In this document: in pieces, positions 55,481 through 64,000 of the stretch
How positions within the stretch are numbered: position 1 is the stretch's first letter
Layout: each line of letters begins with the position of its first letter
The notes under the pieces: model-generated
Told to the model about the DNA's origin: nothing
The model's input: the letters and a program-made list of their open reading frames with translations, nothing else
The model's database searches: none
Translations under genes and position numbers: made by a program
NCBI GenBank assembly: GCA_016708765.1
Contig: JADJFD010000002.1
Span: 682,001 to 746,000 of the forward strand
Source of the DNA: Chitinophagaceae bacterium
GTDB taxonomy: Bacteria > Bacteroidota > Bacteroidia > Chitinophagales > Chitinophagaceae
Direction: 5' to 3'
Length of the DNA stretch: 64,000 nt

Positions 55481-56673
55481 TTATTTAGTTCTTACTTCTA
55501 CGTTTCTTCCTTTGATTTTGAATTCCACACCTCCAGCCTGCTCAAGCATAAACAATACTTGTGAAATATTTACTTGCCTCCGGATTGAGCCACTATAATA
55601 TTGTAATCTCATATTTCCTACATATTGAATCTGTACATCATACCAGCGGGACAACTGACGAAGAATGTCAACAATATTATCATTATCAAAATCAAATAAT
55701 CCATTCTTCCAGGAAATGGCTTTATTTACATCTGCATCTTTATCAATCAGTAAAGACTTATTTCTCTTGTGAATTTTGCTTGTTGATTTGGTCTTAGCAT
55801 TACATTGTTTTCTCCATTCAACACCTTCACTTTACCCTCTACTAACGTTGTTTTTACCTGCTCATCATCGCTATAGCTCATTACATTAAAATGAGTTCCC
55901 AACACTTCCACTTCCATTCCATTATTCATAACTACTTTAAAAGGCATATCTGCATCTTTTGCCACTTCAAAGTATCCTTCGCCGGTTAGTTCCACTTTTC
56001 TTTCGGTACCTGAAAAAGTTGCAGGAAAACGTAAGGTTGATGCTGCATTCAACCACACTTTAGAACCATCTGCTAATGCCAATTGGTATTGTCCGCCACG
56101 AGGTGTTGATATAGTGTTATATACCACTTCGCCTGCTGCTCCTTCACTATTATAAGCCAGTTGTCCATCATCTAGTTTTATCACTTTTGTATTCCCTTGC
56201 TCAGTAAGGCTTCCATTAGCAGCATTATCCAGTATAATCGTAGAGCCATCTGCTAAGGTTAGTATCGCTTTGTTACCACCAGGTGCTACGTCATTTTTTT
56301 CAGGAGTAGTCTTTACAATCGGCGTCTTATCAGGTTGTTGAAAAGCAAACCGGTACGTTAAAAATCCACCCAATAGCAGAACTGCCGCAGCAGCATACCA
56401 CCAGCGGCGGTTAGTTTTCATGTTTACTATTTTTGCTGGCTCTTTTACCTGCGCCTCTATTTTTTGCCAGGCAGCTTCTGTTTCAATGGAGTCAAAGAAC
56501 TGTAATTCTTTCTTCAGTAATACTTCATTCGTTAGCTCTTCAAAAAGGATTCGGTTGTTGTCATTGCTTCCCAACCATGCATCTAGTTCATTTTTCTCGG
56601 CCATAGAGAGTTCGCCTCTTAGGTGTTTGAGAATAAACTGTGATTGTTGGAAAGCCTCGTTTTGTTGATTCAT
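55481..56673 (-). pseudogene. FecR family anti-sigma factor, frameshifted
   Basis: The first frame (56673 to 55747) has an N-terminal DUF4880-like helical region, a transmembrane helix (WWYAAAAVLLLGGFLTYRFAF) and the FecR domain: ISTPRGGQYQLALADGSKVWLNAASTLRFPATFSG. It ends with TREISLY. In the next frame the text continues KDADVNKAISWKNGLFDFDND and DILRQLSRWYDVQIQY, the DUF4974 C-terminal domain, to a stop at 55481. One A added to the AAA run at 55761-55763 gives about 397 residues, the usual length. It transmits the SusC STN signal to the ECF sigma factor across the inner membrane. Confidence 0.9.
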
Positions 56674-56749
56674 ATAAGATAGGTATTAAGTAAGAACACC
56701 CTTAGCGGAAAAAGGGGTGAAAGAATATTAAAAAATTATAAAGTTTTTA

Positions 56750-57313
56750 TTAAAAACCCGTTACCGCCAACACTAAAATCAGGCTTCCCACATCCAGTTT
56801 AAGGCGTAGCAATTGTAAAGCCCTTGCCTTTTGTGTTTTTACAGTATTGATGGAAATCTGTAGTTGCTCGGCTATTTCATCATTTTTTAGTTCGCCAAAA
56901 TAAGCCAGCTCAAGCACCTGACGGCAACCTTTGGGTAGTGTTGCTATAGCACTATGAATTTCACCAGCCACTTCAGAGCGGATGATGTTTTCTGTTATTT
57001 TCTCTTCTGTATATCCTGAATCTTCATTGCTCTCCGCAAATCGTTTCACTACTTGCTCATGCCGTATTACATTAAGACAGGCATTTTTTACAGTCAGGTA
57101 TAGAAAACTTTTAATAGAAAGCTCATTATCAAAATCGGCACTCTTCTTCCAATAAGCTACAAATGCATCCTGCACAATATCTTCTGATGCTTCTTTGTTG
57201 CCAATCAGTTTATGTGCAAAATAACAGAGCCTTGTATAGTATAAGTCAAACAGGTTTCTAGTGTCAAACGCATTTGGTTTGCCATCAAGTACACCTATCG
57301 GCAGTTCACTCAT
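56750..57313 (-). CDS. ECF RNA polymerase sigma factor
   Basis: 187 residues. LFDLYYTRLCYFAHKLIGNKEASEDIVQDAFVAYW is region 2 (-10 recognition), and ATLPKGCRQVLELAYFGELKNDEIAEQLQISINTVKTQKARALQLLR is region 4 helix-turn-helix. A hydrophobic VGSLILVLAV tail is unusual. It is the first gene of the sigma, FecR, SusC, SusD order, 76 bases upstream of fecR, and probably activates its own uptake operon when the FecR inhibits less. Confidence 0.95.
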   Translation of the reverse strand: MSELPIGVLDGKPNAFDTRNLFDLYYTRLCYFAHKLIGNKEASEDIVQDAFVAYWKKSADFDNELSIKSFLYLTVKNACLNVIRHEQVVKRFAESNEDSGYTEEKITENIIRSEVAGEIHSAIATLPKGCRQVLELAYFGELKNDEIAEQLQISINTVKTQKARALQLLRLKLDVGSLILVLAVTGF

Positions 57314-57410
57314 GGGTTAAAGGTAAAAAATAGCAGCAAGTAATAACAAATAGAAAATTAAAAACAGCCTGAGACTATCTGGTTCAGCTAATCTGTTAAA
57401 TAGAATGAAT

Positions 57411-57437
57411 AAAAAAACCGGCCTTGTAGACCGGTTT
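57411..57437 (-). terminator. Terminator downstream of the SdiA-regulated-type gene
   Basis: Read on the minus strand, AAACCGG and CCGGTTTTTTT are arms of a 7-bp stem with a U tract, 20 bases past the stop at 57457. It insulates the sigma operon from read-through. Confidence 0.9.
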
Positions 57438-57456
57438 CCATTTATAATATTATTAC

Positions 57457-58446
57457 TCATTCACTGATTGTTACATTCAGAATATTTCCAGGTTCTTTCG
57501 ATCCTTCATTTGAAATCAGCATTTCTCCATTTGGTTTAAAAGTAATACCCTCCGGTTGATTAAATTCCTTTTTATCTAAACCGTACAATTTTTTTAAAGT
57601 ACCGTCTGCATTCATTATCAATAGCCCAGCATTGCGGCCATCAGTTATATAAATCTCCTGCGTTTCTGGGTGTATTGCAATTCCAGATGGCATCATCTCC
57701 ACACCTTTTTTCTTTTTACTACTAAGGCTGGCAAATATCTTATCATCCAGGTTGATTTTATAAACTGGTTCCAACTGCATTTTTTTAGTAGCGAGGTCAA
57801 AACCATAAATGCCTTTATAGCTTTTACCGCCAGGTTCGCCATCTTTAATTGCAAGCAGTAGGCGATTCTTGGCCTGATCATAGCAAAGACCCTCTACGTT
57901 GTGTTTCACTGTCAAATGTGTTTTATACTCTTTTACCGAAAGTTTTTCTGTCATTGCATCACTAACTTCAAATAGCATTCCGTCAGCCCGTAACACCCAT
58001 ATAGTGTTGTTCACCATTGCCAGTCCTTCATAATCGCCATCTGCACCAAACGTAATTTCCTTTTCAACAGCATCTTTTTGAGTATTATAAATAAATATTT
58101 TCCCAAGTTCATCCTGCACTGTGGCAAATCGATTCTCTTCCATATAGGTAATACCAGATATTTCAATCAATGCCGAAGGCATATCCCATTTTTTTACGAT
58201 GCTAATAGCACCTGAAACGGGTAATTGATCATTACTCTGTTTATTTGATTTCACCTTGCCCAACTTCTCAGTCTTATCACCTTTCTCATTGCCCGATGCT
58301 TTACTATCGTACCAAAGAAATGCTATAAAAGAAATTGCAATAAGCAGAGATATAATCTTAAATACTTTTTTCACATTTTTTTGTTTTTGCTTTTCAAAGT
58401 CTATTGTTTCAAATACACCTTTACCAAACTCATGTTTAGGTTCCAT
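57457..58446 (-). CDS. SdiA-regulated domain protein, membrane-anchored beta-propeller-like
   Basis: 329 residues. An N-terminal helix (VFKIISLLIAISFIAFLWY) anchors it, and a soluble beta-rich domain follows. SALIEISGITYMEENRFATVQDELGKIFIYN and DGDYEGLAMVNNTIWVLRADGMLFEV match the SdiA-regulated family (PF06977), and MPSGIAIHPETQEIYITDGRNAGLLIM repeats the propeller blade pattern. Periplasmic, exact role unknown; possibly binding of a small ligand or extracellular phosphodiester. It precedes a terminator and is downstream of the PepSY-like gene. Confidence 0.85.
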   Translation of the reverse strand: MEPKHEFGKGVFETIDFEKQKQKNVKKVFKIISLLIAISFIAFLWYDSKASGNEKGDKTEKLGKVKSNKQSNDQLPVSGAISIVKKWDMPSALIEISGITYMEENRFATVQDELGKIFIYNTQKDAVEKEITFGADGDYEGLAMVNNTIWVLRADGMLFEVSDAMTEKLSVKEYKTHLTVKHNVEGLCYDQAKNRLLLAIKDGEPGGKSYKGIYGFDLATKKMQLEPVYKINLDDKIFASLSSKKKKGVEMMPSGIAIHPETQEIYITDGRNAGLLIMNADGTLKKLYGLDKKEFNQPEGITFKPNGEMLISNEGSKEPGNILNVTISE

Positions 58447-58464
58447 AAATCCTCCTTTTAAAAA

Positions 58465-58910
58465 TTAATCAATGTAGTTTATAGCAGTCATTAGCTTCCC
58501 ATCACCACCATACACCAGCTTTTTATCCTTCGCACCCTTTTTTTCAAGCTCTACTTGGTAATAAACGATGCCTCCCGTTTCTAGCGTTGCTACTTCGTCA
58601 ATACTATAATCACGCATATCACGGGCAATAGCAGAAGCTATAACTGCAGGCAGCTCGACAGTATTTATTTCCTTTGTAAATGCAACTAATTTCCCTGTAG
58701 CATCAATTTGTACTTCATATTCTACCTTATCAATATCAAACTCTCCATGATAAAGGCTGTTATTCTTTTTCCATTCTATCTCTTTTGCAGAAGAGAATTT
58801 TGCTTGTAATGTATTTTGAACAATGGAAGGCACTTGACTGGTTTTCAAGTGTTGCCCACAAGATGCCACCGCAAACGACAGAGATACTAGATATAAAAAT
58901 GTTTTTTCAT
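58465..58910 (-). CDS. PepSY-like lipoprotein, probable one-base deletion after the start
   Basis: About 148 residues. The mature part has VPSIVQNTLQAKFSSAKEIEWKKNN and YEVQIDATGKLVAFTKEI, a repeated PepSY-like (BLIP-type, DUF2874) pattern, then VYYQVELEKKGAKDKKLVYGGDG. The ATG at 58910 is followed by six A (58907-58902), which puts it out of frame. With seven A it would read MKKTFLYLVSLSFAVASCG, a perfect lipoprotein signal. As given, the frame extends to a TTG at 58929. It is upstream of the SdiA-regulated-type gene, and near a two-component system, a common pairing. Confidence 0.8.
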
Positions 58911-59000
58911 AATAAATAATTTTATACAAATCTCTAAACCAATTCGGGAAAGAATTGGGAATAAACAGATATTATAGTAAATAAATTGCTAAAATGCCTT

Positions 59001-60265
59001 TTAATTAAACGAAATACTGATGATATGCTTTTTATCAAACATATATGTGCAACTAAAATGATAATGGTCAGTAATGGCTTTTACTATTGATAGCCCTAAC
59101 CCTGTAGATGCATTAGAAATATGGTTTGTATGAAAACGATCAAATATTTTCTGCCCATCCAGCGGCTGTTCTGATCCGTCATTCTCAACAATAAGAGAAT
59201 TTTTTGTGATACTCATTTTTACAACACCACCAGTCTTATTATGCACAATAGCATTTTTTATCAGATTAGTAATAAGTATAGCCGCAAGTTCCTTATTCAT
59301 GGATTGAACACATGGCTCATTCCGGGCAAAGTTTATATCTACTTTACTAAAGGCTGCCTGGTCAGAAAAATCTGAAATAATAATTCTGGGAAGTTCATTT
59401 ATATTAACAGCCTCCTCCTCAGCAAATTGTTTATTCTCAATTTTAGAAAGTAATAAAAGAGATTTATTAAGCCGGGTAAGGCGTTCCAGATTATCAATTG
59501 CTGAAGCCAGTAGCTGAAGCTGGTCGTCAGGCAATACACTCTTCTCTGCCAGCATTTCAAGTTTATTAATACTTATGGCAAGTGGCGTTTGTAGTTCATG
59601 TGAAGCATTTTCAATAAACTGTTTTTGACTGGTATATATTTCCACATTTCTCTGCAGCAGTTTTTGAACAGTTTCATTCAATAACTTAAACTCGTCTACA
59701 TTTGTTGTAGAAGTGTTGAGCGGAACAGGCTTACTTAAATTAAAAGCTTTTAATTGTTTAAAAAGTTAGTAAAAAGGTCTCCATATTTTTTTTAATAAAT
59801 AATTATTAAATAAAATAATAGTTGTTACCAGACCAATGTAAAGCCACAAAATTGAATAAAACAACTGCCGCATAAGATCATCTTCTTCTACCATTGATGT
59901 AGCCACCTGCAGTTTATAGTACTGTCCATTATGTAGAAAAACTGTAGTAAGCAATCTAACTGGTTCTTCGCTTTTTTCATTTTCTTTATACATCATTGTA
60001 TCTGTATACCGGTCCTGAAAATCCAGTGCTGTTGATGGCTAATATTCATTAATCGCATAGTCACTTTCATCAAAATCATTCTTTTGTAGTAAGGTCGTAT
60101 CAAGTGTTGCTTTTTGGATAACAAGGCCTTTCTGGTTATCCAGTCCATCGTCAATGCTGTCATTTATCTCATCAAGCATTGCATAATAAAAGACTCCCGC
60201 CCAGATAGTTATTACAACTAAACAATACCAGCAAAATAAGCGGAAGTATAGTTTAGCAATTTCAT
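59001..60265 (-). pseudogene. Sensor histidine kinase, multiply disrupted
   Basis: The kinase core is intact (59001-59681): IENASHELQTPLAISINKLEML is the H box, ITNLIKNAIVHNKTGG the N box, and GLGLSIVKAITDHY the G box. Upstream, LLKKIWRPFY stops at TAA (59766-59768), and further upstream a TAG is at 60039-60041. Both are in the same frame as the core. The 5' part (MKLLNYTSAYFAGIV) is broken by one missing T near 60220; restored, it reads LVVITIWAGVFYYAMLDEINDSIDDGLDNQ, a membrane helix and sensor start. The full protein would have about 420 residues. The ATG overlaps the response regulator stop by 4 bases. Confidence 0.85.
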
Positions 60266-60939
60266 TCAGCTGTCAATTTATAACCTACTCCATAAATTGC
60301 CTGTATCTCAACTTCAGCACCATGATCTTTCAATTTTTTTCGAAGGTTCTTTACTTGAGAATATAAAAATTCAAAACTATTTGACTCATCTATATAATCA
60401 CCCCATACATGTTCTGCAATAGCAGATTTACTTACAAGACGGTTAGTATTGATAACCAAATAAAGCAATACATCAAATTCTTTTCGATTTAATATAACTT
60501 CTGTTTCGTTCACCCATACTATTCTTTGTTCAGCATCAATTTTCAAATTGTTAAAGCTGCTGAAATTACTTCCTCCTAACTTCTTTCGTCTTAAGACGGA
60601 TTTAACTCTGGCATGCAGCTCTGCCATATGAAAAGGTTTAGCCAAGTAATCATCGGCTCCCAGATCAAGACCTTTTACTTTATCCTCTAAAGAGTTTTTT
60701 GCTGAAACAATAATTACTCCCTCTGTTTTGTCTTGTTTCTTCAACTCTTCAAGCAATGTAAGTCCATTACCACCCGGAAGTCCTATATCAAGGAGAATGC
60801 AATCATATTCATAAATACCAAGCTTCTCTTGTGCAGTATAAAAATCATGTGCCGTTTCTACTATATATTTTTCCTGTAGGAGCGACTGCTGCATAGATTC
60901 CAGCATAGCAGGCTCATCTTCTATAATTAATATTTTCAT
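60262..60939 (-). CDS. OmpR-family response regulator
   Basis: 225 residues. KILIIEDEPAMLESM gives the acidic pocket, YDCILLDIGLPGGNGLTLLEEL the phosphoacceptor Asp, GVIIVSAKNS the Thr/Ser switch and DDYLAKPFHMAELHARVKSVL the Lys. The C-terminal winged helix has VILNRKEFDVLLYLVINTNRLVSKSAIAEHVWG and SNSFEFLYSQVKNLRKKL. It appears intact, while its kinase partner, overlapping by 4 bases, is broken in this sequence. Confidence 0.95.
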   Translation of the reverse strand: MKILIIEDEPAMLESMQQSLLQEKYIVETAHDFYTAQEKLGIYEYDCILLDIGLPGGNGLTLLEELKKQDKTEGVIIVSAKNSLEDKVKGLDLGADDYLAKPFHMAELHARVKSVLRRKKLGGSNFSSFNNLKIDAEQRIVWVNETEVILNRKEFDVLLYLVINTNRLVSKSAIAEHVWGDYIDESNSFEFLYSQVKNLRKKLKDHGAEVEIQAIYGVGYKLTAE

Positions 60940-61077
60940 ATCAAATAATCAAAAATAAATTAACTGATGAAAATCTATCTAAACAATTAGCAAATTAGCT
61001 ATTTATTATTTCCTAAGCTTCTTCACCACTCATTATTGATTACCCATATTGTATAAACCCACCAAAAAAATACTCTT

Positions 61078-61661
61078 CTATCCATAGTACGGACTAATCA
61101 TCCAATAAACAATAACTCCCGTTACTGCCACATAAAACCAGATAGGCCATGTAATGCGTACAAGTTTTTATGTTTTTCAAATTCGCCGGTCAGGCCACGA
61201 TAGGCAGAGAAGAGAATAAAGGGAAGGATAATACCGGCTAGTGGAATATGTGTTCCCAAAATAATATAATAGATCATCCGGCTGTTACCCACAGCAGCTT
61301 TTTCAGTTTCCGATATGATGCCATCCAGGTTGGTATCGCCAAACCTTGTTTCCGCCGTAAATAAATGATGACAGATATAGCTAACTAAAAAAAGTATAGA
61401 AAGAAACATCGCCGTCAGTATTACATTCTTATGCAGTGTGTAGTTTTTAGCTTTAACGGCTATCAATGCCACAATCAACAAAAATGCAACTACTGAATTT
61501 ATTAATGCATTTGCTTTTGCAAACAAGTGCACATCAAATCCAAGATCCACTTCAATTTTTACCTTGGCTAACAACGTAATGGCAGTAAATACAATAACGG
61601 AGAAAATAAAAATAAGCAGCTTTGCCTTTTTATCATTCTTTTTTAAAACAGGTTCAAGCAT
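61078..61661 (-). pseudogene. DUF420 membrane protein (oxidase-associated), frameshifted
   Basis: Residues 1-170 give four helices (LLIFIFSVIVFTAITLL; LINSVVAFLLIVALIAV; ILTAMFLSILFLVSYICHHL; IYYIILGTHIPLAGIILPFIL) with conserved His in CHHLF and GTHIPLA, both typical of DUF420. The frame then ends in a false tail, KHKNLYALHGLSGFMWQ. In the next frame the text reads LVRITWPIWFYVAVTGVIVYWMISPYYG, the normal C-terminal helix, to a stop at 61078. One A added to the run at 61165-61169 makes it whole (about 194 residues). It is probably involved in cytochrome oxidase assembly. Its ATG shares a base with the SCO1 stop. Confidence 0.88.
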
Positions 61662-62464
61662 TAGTTTTTGTTTTTTCTAAAGATGAAGAAGAGTAAGCCC
61701 ACTCCCAATATGGCTAATAAAAAGGCTACCGCCATTATCTGCAACTTACCATCAAAGAAGCTTTTAGATTTAGGATCTTTCTCCATCGTTAGTAGTACCA
61801 GATCTCTTGATAATTGAGATAATGATTTCGCAGTATCCAATCCATGATAATAACCCCGCACATAACGATTGCTATCAATTAATACAAAGTGATCGGTATG
61901 AATAAAGTTGGTGTCCACACCCATTCCATCTTCTGCAGGTACTTTCAGTTCGTTGATGATATAATCATAGATCTCCTTTTTTTCACCGGTAAGTAACCAC
62001 CACTGTTCAGGGTTTATTTGAAATCGGTCGGCCCAGTATTTCAATCGTTCTACCGAATCTCTTTCCGGATCAATACTAAAAGAAAGAAAATGTACCTTCT
62101 TGTTTGTTCTGTCGCCAACCCGCTGCCCGTTATGAATAGATTCTGCAAGCCGCTTCATATTAGTAGTAAGCCTTGGGCAAATAGTAGGGCAATGCGTAAA
62201 GAAGAAATCAGCAATAATAATTTTTCCTTTCAGGCTGTCGAGTGTTATTGTTTTCCCTTCCTGATTGGTCAAGGAAAAGTTAGGAAGCCTGTGCCATACA
62301 GTATCGTTAACCCGTTTGCCATTTTTTGTAACCGTAACAATGGAGTCTGGTAAATAATGCCTTGGCATATGTACGGCTGTCTCACTTTTATTTTTTACAA
62401 TAAAGTAAGCAACCAACGGTAGTAGCAACGCAAGTAGCACTGCATATAGAGCTTTTTTGTTCAC
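61661..62464 (-). CDS. SCO1/SenC copper chaperone for cytochrome oxidase
   Basis: 267 residues. N-terminal helix (YAVLLALLLPLVAYFIV), then a thioredoxin-like domain: FSLTNQEGKTITLDSLKGKIIIADFFFTHCPTICPRLTTNM with the CxxxC copper site, and FIHTDHFVLIDSNRYVRGYY with the conserved His. A C-terminal transmembrane segment (MAVAFLLAILGVGLLFFIF) is an addition not always present in this family. It loads Cu(A) in oxidase subunit II. It lies between the COX IV and DUF420 genes. Confidence 0.93.
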   Translation of the reverse strand: MNKKALYAVLLALLLPLVAYFIVKNKSETAVHMPRHYLPDSIVTVTKNGKRVNDTVWHRLPNFSLTNQEGKTITLDSLKGKIIIADFFFTHCPTICPRLTTNMKRLAESIHNGQRVGDRTNKKVHFLSFSIDPERDSVERLKYWADRFQINPEQWWLLTGEKKEIYDYIINELKVPAEDGMGVDTNFIHTDHFVLIDSNRYVRGYYHGLDTAKSLSQLSRDLVLLTMEKDPKSKSFFDGKLQIMAVAFLLAILGVGLLFFIFRKNKN

Positions 62465-62557
62465 AATAATTCTTTGTAATAAAAAACCATTAAATCGCTT
62501 CCTTGTTTACTGGCAGCTGATTTAATGGTTTTGGTTTATTAAAATAGTTGAAAGTAA

Positions 62558-63013
62558 TTACTCCTTTCCACTTTTCTGTTCTGCAGGTGCTTCAGTCTTT
62601 TGGTGTTTTACCGGAGTTGTAGATTCCAGAAAATGTTTATCGTATGTATTACGAAGATTCTTATAAGAATTTCCTTCATAAATAAAAGCAATGATAAACC
62701 ATACAAAAAGTAAAAGCGGCACTACAATCGTCATGATCATATTCCTTATCTCATCACCAAGGTGCATAAACACAGCAACAATATAATAGGCTTTGGCTAA
62801 TGTAAGAATACAAACAACACCTTTAAACATCAGTACCAATAGTTCGCTTGGACTTTCACCTTTGTGCATTGTATAGATAATTAAACCTATAGCTAATTCT
62901 ATAATAGTTATAACTGATAAGAGAATAGTCGTTTTACGAACCTTCTTCTTAAATGTTGCATCGTCCTGATGTTCATGATGAACCGTAACTTCTTCAAATG
63001 CCGGATGTTCCAT
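62558..63013 (-). CDS. Cytochrome c oxidase subunit IV-like protein
   Basis: 151 residues. Three transmembrane helices (ILLSVITIIELAIGLIIYTM; LVLMFKGVVCILTLAKAYYIVAVFMHLG; MIMTIVVPLLLFVWFIIAFIYEG) match the caa3/COX4-like CtaF family. The conserved K-A-Y-Y-I-V-A-V-F-M-H-L motif is present. A charged C-terminal tail with an EAPAEQK stretch follows. It is 87 bases downstream of COX III and 93 bases upstream of SCO1. Confidence 0.9.
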   Translation of the reverse strand: MEHPAFEEVTVHHEHQDDATFKKKVRKTTILLSVITIIELAIGLIIYTMHKGESPSELLVLMFKGVVCILTLAKAYYIVAVFMHLGDEIRNMIMTIVVPLLLFVWFIIAFIYEGNSYKNLRNTYDKHFLESTTPVKHQKTEAPAEQKSGKE

Positions 63014-63100
63014 ATTCTTTTAAATTACAAATTTATAAATTACAAATTCCAGAAAGCCCTTTTCCTCTTTTGGAATTTGGGATTTGTCTTTTGGTATTTT

Positions 63101-63976
63101 TTATATAAGGTAGAAACACAAGAATACAAATACCCATACAAGGTCTACAAAATGCCAGTACAATCCAGCCTTTTCAATCATCAGGTAATGGCCTCTGTTT
63201 TTAAATACGTCTTTCTGCGTCATGATCAGCATAATGATATTGATAACAACACCAGAAAAAACGTGGAAACCATGGAAACCAGTTATGCCGTAGAAATAAC
63301 CTCCAAAAGCAATTGGTCCTTTTTCTCTTACATGCATTTCTGTAAGATCAACCATTCCTCTTAATTGCACATCAGTCATTGCCGTCAATTCTGCTGCAGT
63401 TTTAGAATGATCATGACTATGTACTAATTGTACCAACGTTTCATGTGGTGTATTATTCAATGCAGCAGTTAATGCGGCATTATCATGTACGAGATTTCCC
63501 CATGGATTACCACCCATAGTTTGTCCAATCATTTCAATTTGCCCATCAGCTAATACGGCATGTTCTCCGGTAATAAGGTGATGCCACTCCCATGCCTGAC
63601 AGCCTAAGAAGGCTAATCCTCCAATAATCGTCCAGAACATCCATTTTATCACACCTGCTTTGTCTCCTTTATGTCCGGCATGTACTGCCAATACCATTGT
63701 TACAGAACTGATGATCAATATAAATGTCATCACACTCACAAATGCCAACGGTAAATTAGCATGTCCTGCTCCCGGAAATGCATTGAACACTACGTTAGGA
63801 TCGGGCCAGAAGTTTTGACTAAAGCGAATAGAACCGTATGATATAAGAAATGCACCAAAGGTGAAAGCATCACTCATCAGAAAGTACCACATCATCACTT
63901 TACCATACTCCAGGTTGAAAGGGCTTTTGCCTCCACTCCACCATTTGGTCTTATGCGCTGTCGTTGTTGTAGACAT
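63101..63976 (-). CDS. Cytochrome c oxidase subunit III
   Basis: 291 residues. KVMMWYFLMSDAFTFGAFLISYGSIRFSQNFW is the COX III helix I signature, LAFVSVMTFILIISSVTMVLAVHAGHKGDKAG a further helix, AFLGCQAWEWHHLI the conserved E/W/H block, and YGITGFHGFHVFSGVVINIIMLI and GLYWHFVDLVWVFVFLCFYLI the final helices with GFHGxHV. Of the family core, all expected helices are present, with a loop (about residues 150-205) larger than usual. The other oxidase subunits are expected beyond the window. Confidence 0.94.
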   Translation of the reverse strand: MSTTTTAHKTKWWSGGKSPFNLEYGKVMMWYFLMSDAFTFGAFLISYGSIRFSQNFWPDPNVVFNAFPGAGHANLPLAFVSVMTFILIISSVTMVLAVHAGHKGDKAGVIKWMFWTIIGGLAFLGCQAWEWHHLITGEHAVLADGQIEMIGQTMGGNPWGNLVHDNAALTAALNNTPHETLVQLVHSHDHSKTAAELTAMTDVQLRGMVDLTEMHVREKGPIAFGGYFYGITGFHGFHVFSGVVINIIMLIMTQKDVFKNRGHYLMIEKAGLYWHFVDLVWVFVFLCFYLI

Positions 63977-64000
63977 AGTAATAAAAATTAAAAAATCCGG

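Noticed and set aside
59766..60041. Stop-codon recoding (read-through of TAA and TAG) in the histidine kinase
   Set aside because: Other genes end normally at the same stops, and no special context is seen. Pseudogene or sequence error is simpler.
1..64000. CRISPR array, prophage or transposon
   Set aside because: No evenly spaced repeats, integrase, transposase or phage structural genes were found; repeats seen are short and local.

Overview
The window is a chromosomal stretch of a member of the Bacteroidota, most likely Chitinophagaceae or a close Chitinophagales relative. Reasons: low GC, TAnnTTTG-type -7 promoter boxes, an ECF sigma/FecR/SusC/SusD module, DUF3078 outer-membrane proteins, TlpA proteins with DUF4369-like N-termini, and a cytochrome oxidase cluster with SCO1 and a DUF420 protein. 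I see no prophage, insertion sequence, CRISPR array or rRNA. The genus is inference.

Layout: 1-557 is the N-terminal part of a LON-domain protein. 658-5617 is an envelope glycan block with four glycosyltransferases around UDP-galactopyranose mutase (glf), which points to galactofuranose. 5.7-30 kb is mainly housekeeping: meaB, a zinc metalloprotease, typA, fabH, a diacylglycerol-kinase-type lipid kinase, a membrane patatin, heme A synthase, rnhB, a peptidyl-arginine-deiminase-family enzyme, a Sua5/YciO protein, a JmjC-like cupin, an orphan 2-oxoacid:ferredoxin oxidoreductase beta subunit, a c-type cytochrome, an amidase and an acyl-CoA dehydrogenase. 30-35 kb has a MarR regulator divergent from an alpha/beta hydrolase across a clear palindromic operator, then a membrane GT2, an orphan ABC permease and an Lrp regulator. 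At 35.3-35.56 kb lies a compact RNA gene with its own promoter, tRNA-like ends and a strong terminator. I cannot name it, and it is the most novel-looking item here. 35.6-44.3 kb holds two DUF3078 paralogues, trmB, a DUF5522 protein, cardiolipin synthase, a YdjM-like membrane protein, an alkyltransferase-like protein and a patatin/beta-barrel fusion.

44.3-57.3 kb is a nutrient-uptake and redox island read on the minus strand. It runs ECF sigma, FecR, STN-domain SusC, SusD, then four TlpA-type thioredoxin proteins, a DsbD-N-like protein and a LytTR regulator. 57.4-61 kb has an SdiA-regulated-type lytic-transglycosylase-neighbour-free beta-propeller-like protein, a PepSY-like protein and a two-component system with a broken kinase. 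61-64 kb is the downstream part of an aerobic oxidase operon: COX III, COX IV, SCO1 and DUF420.

A whole-window signal is that at least eight genes are disrupted in the same way. One base appears to be missing from a short A or T run, and adding it restores a full family-typical protein. Affected genes are an alpha/beta hydrolase, the lipid kinase, cardiolipin synthase, SusC, FecR, the PepSY-like protein, the histidine kinase and DUF420. This looks more like homopolymer undercalling in the assembly than independent gene decay, although the histidine kinase also carries two in-frame stop codons.
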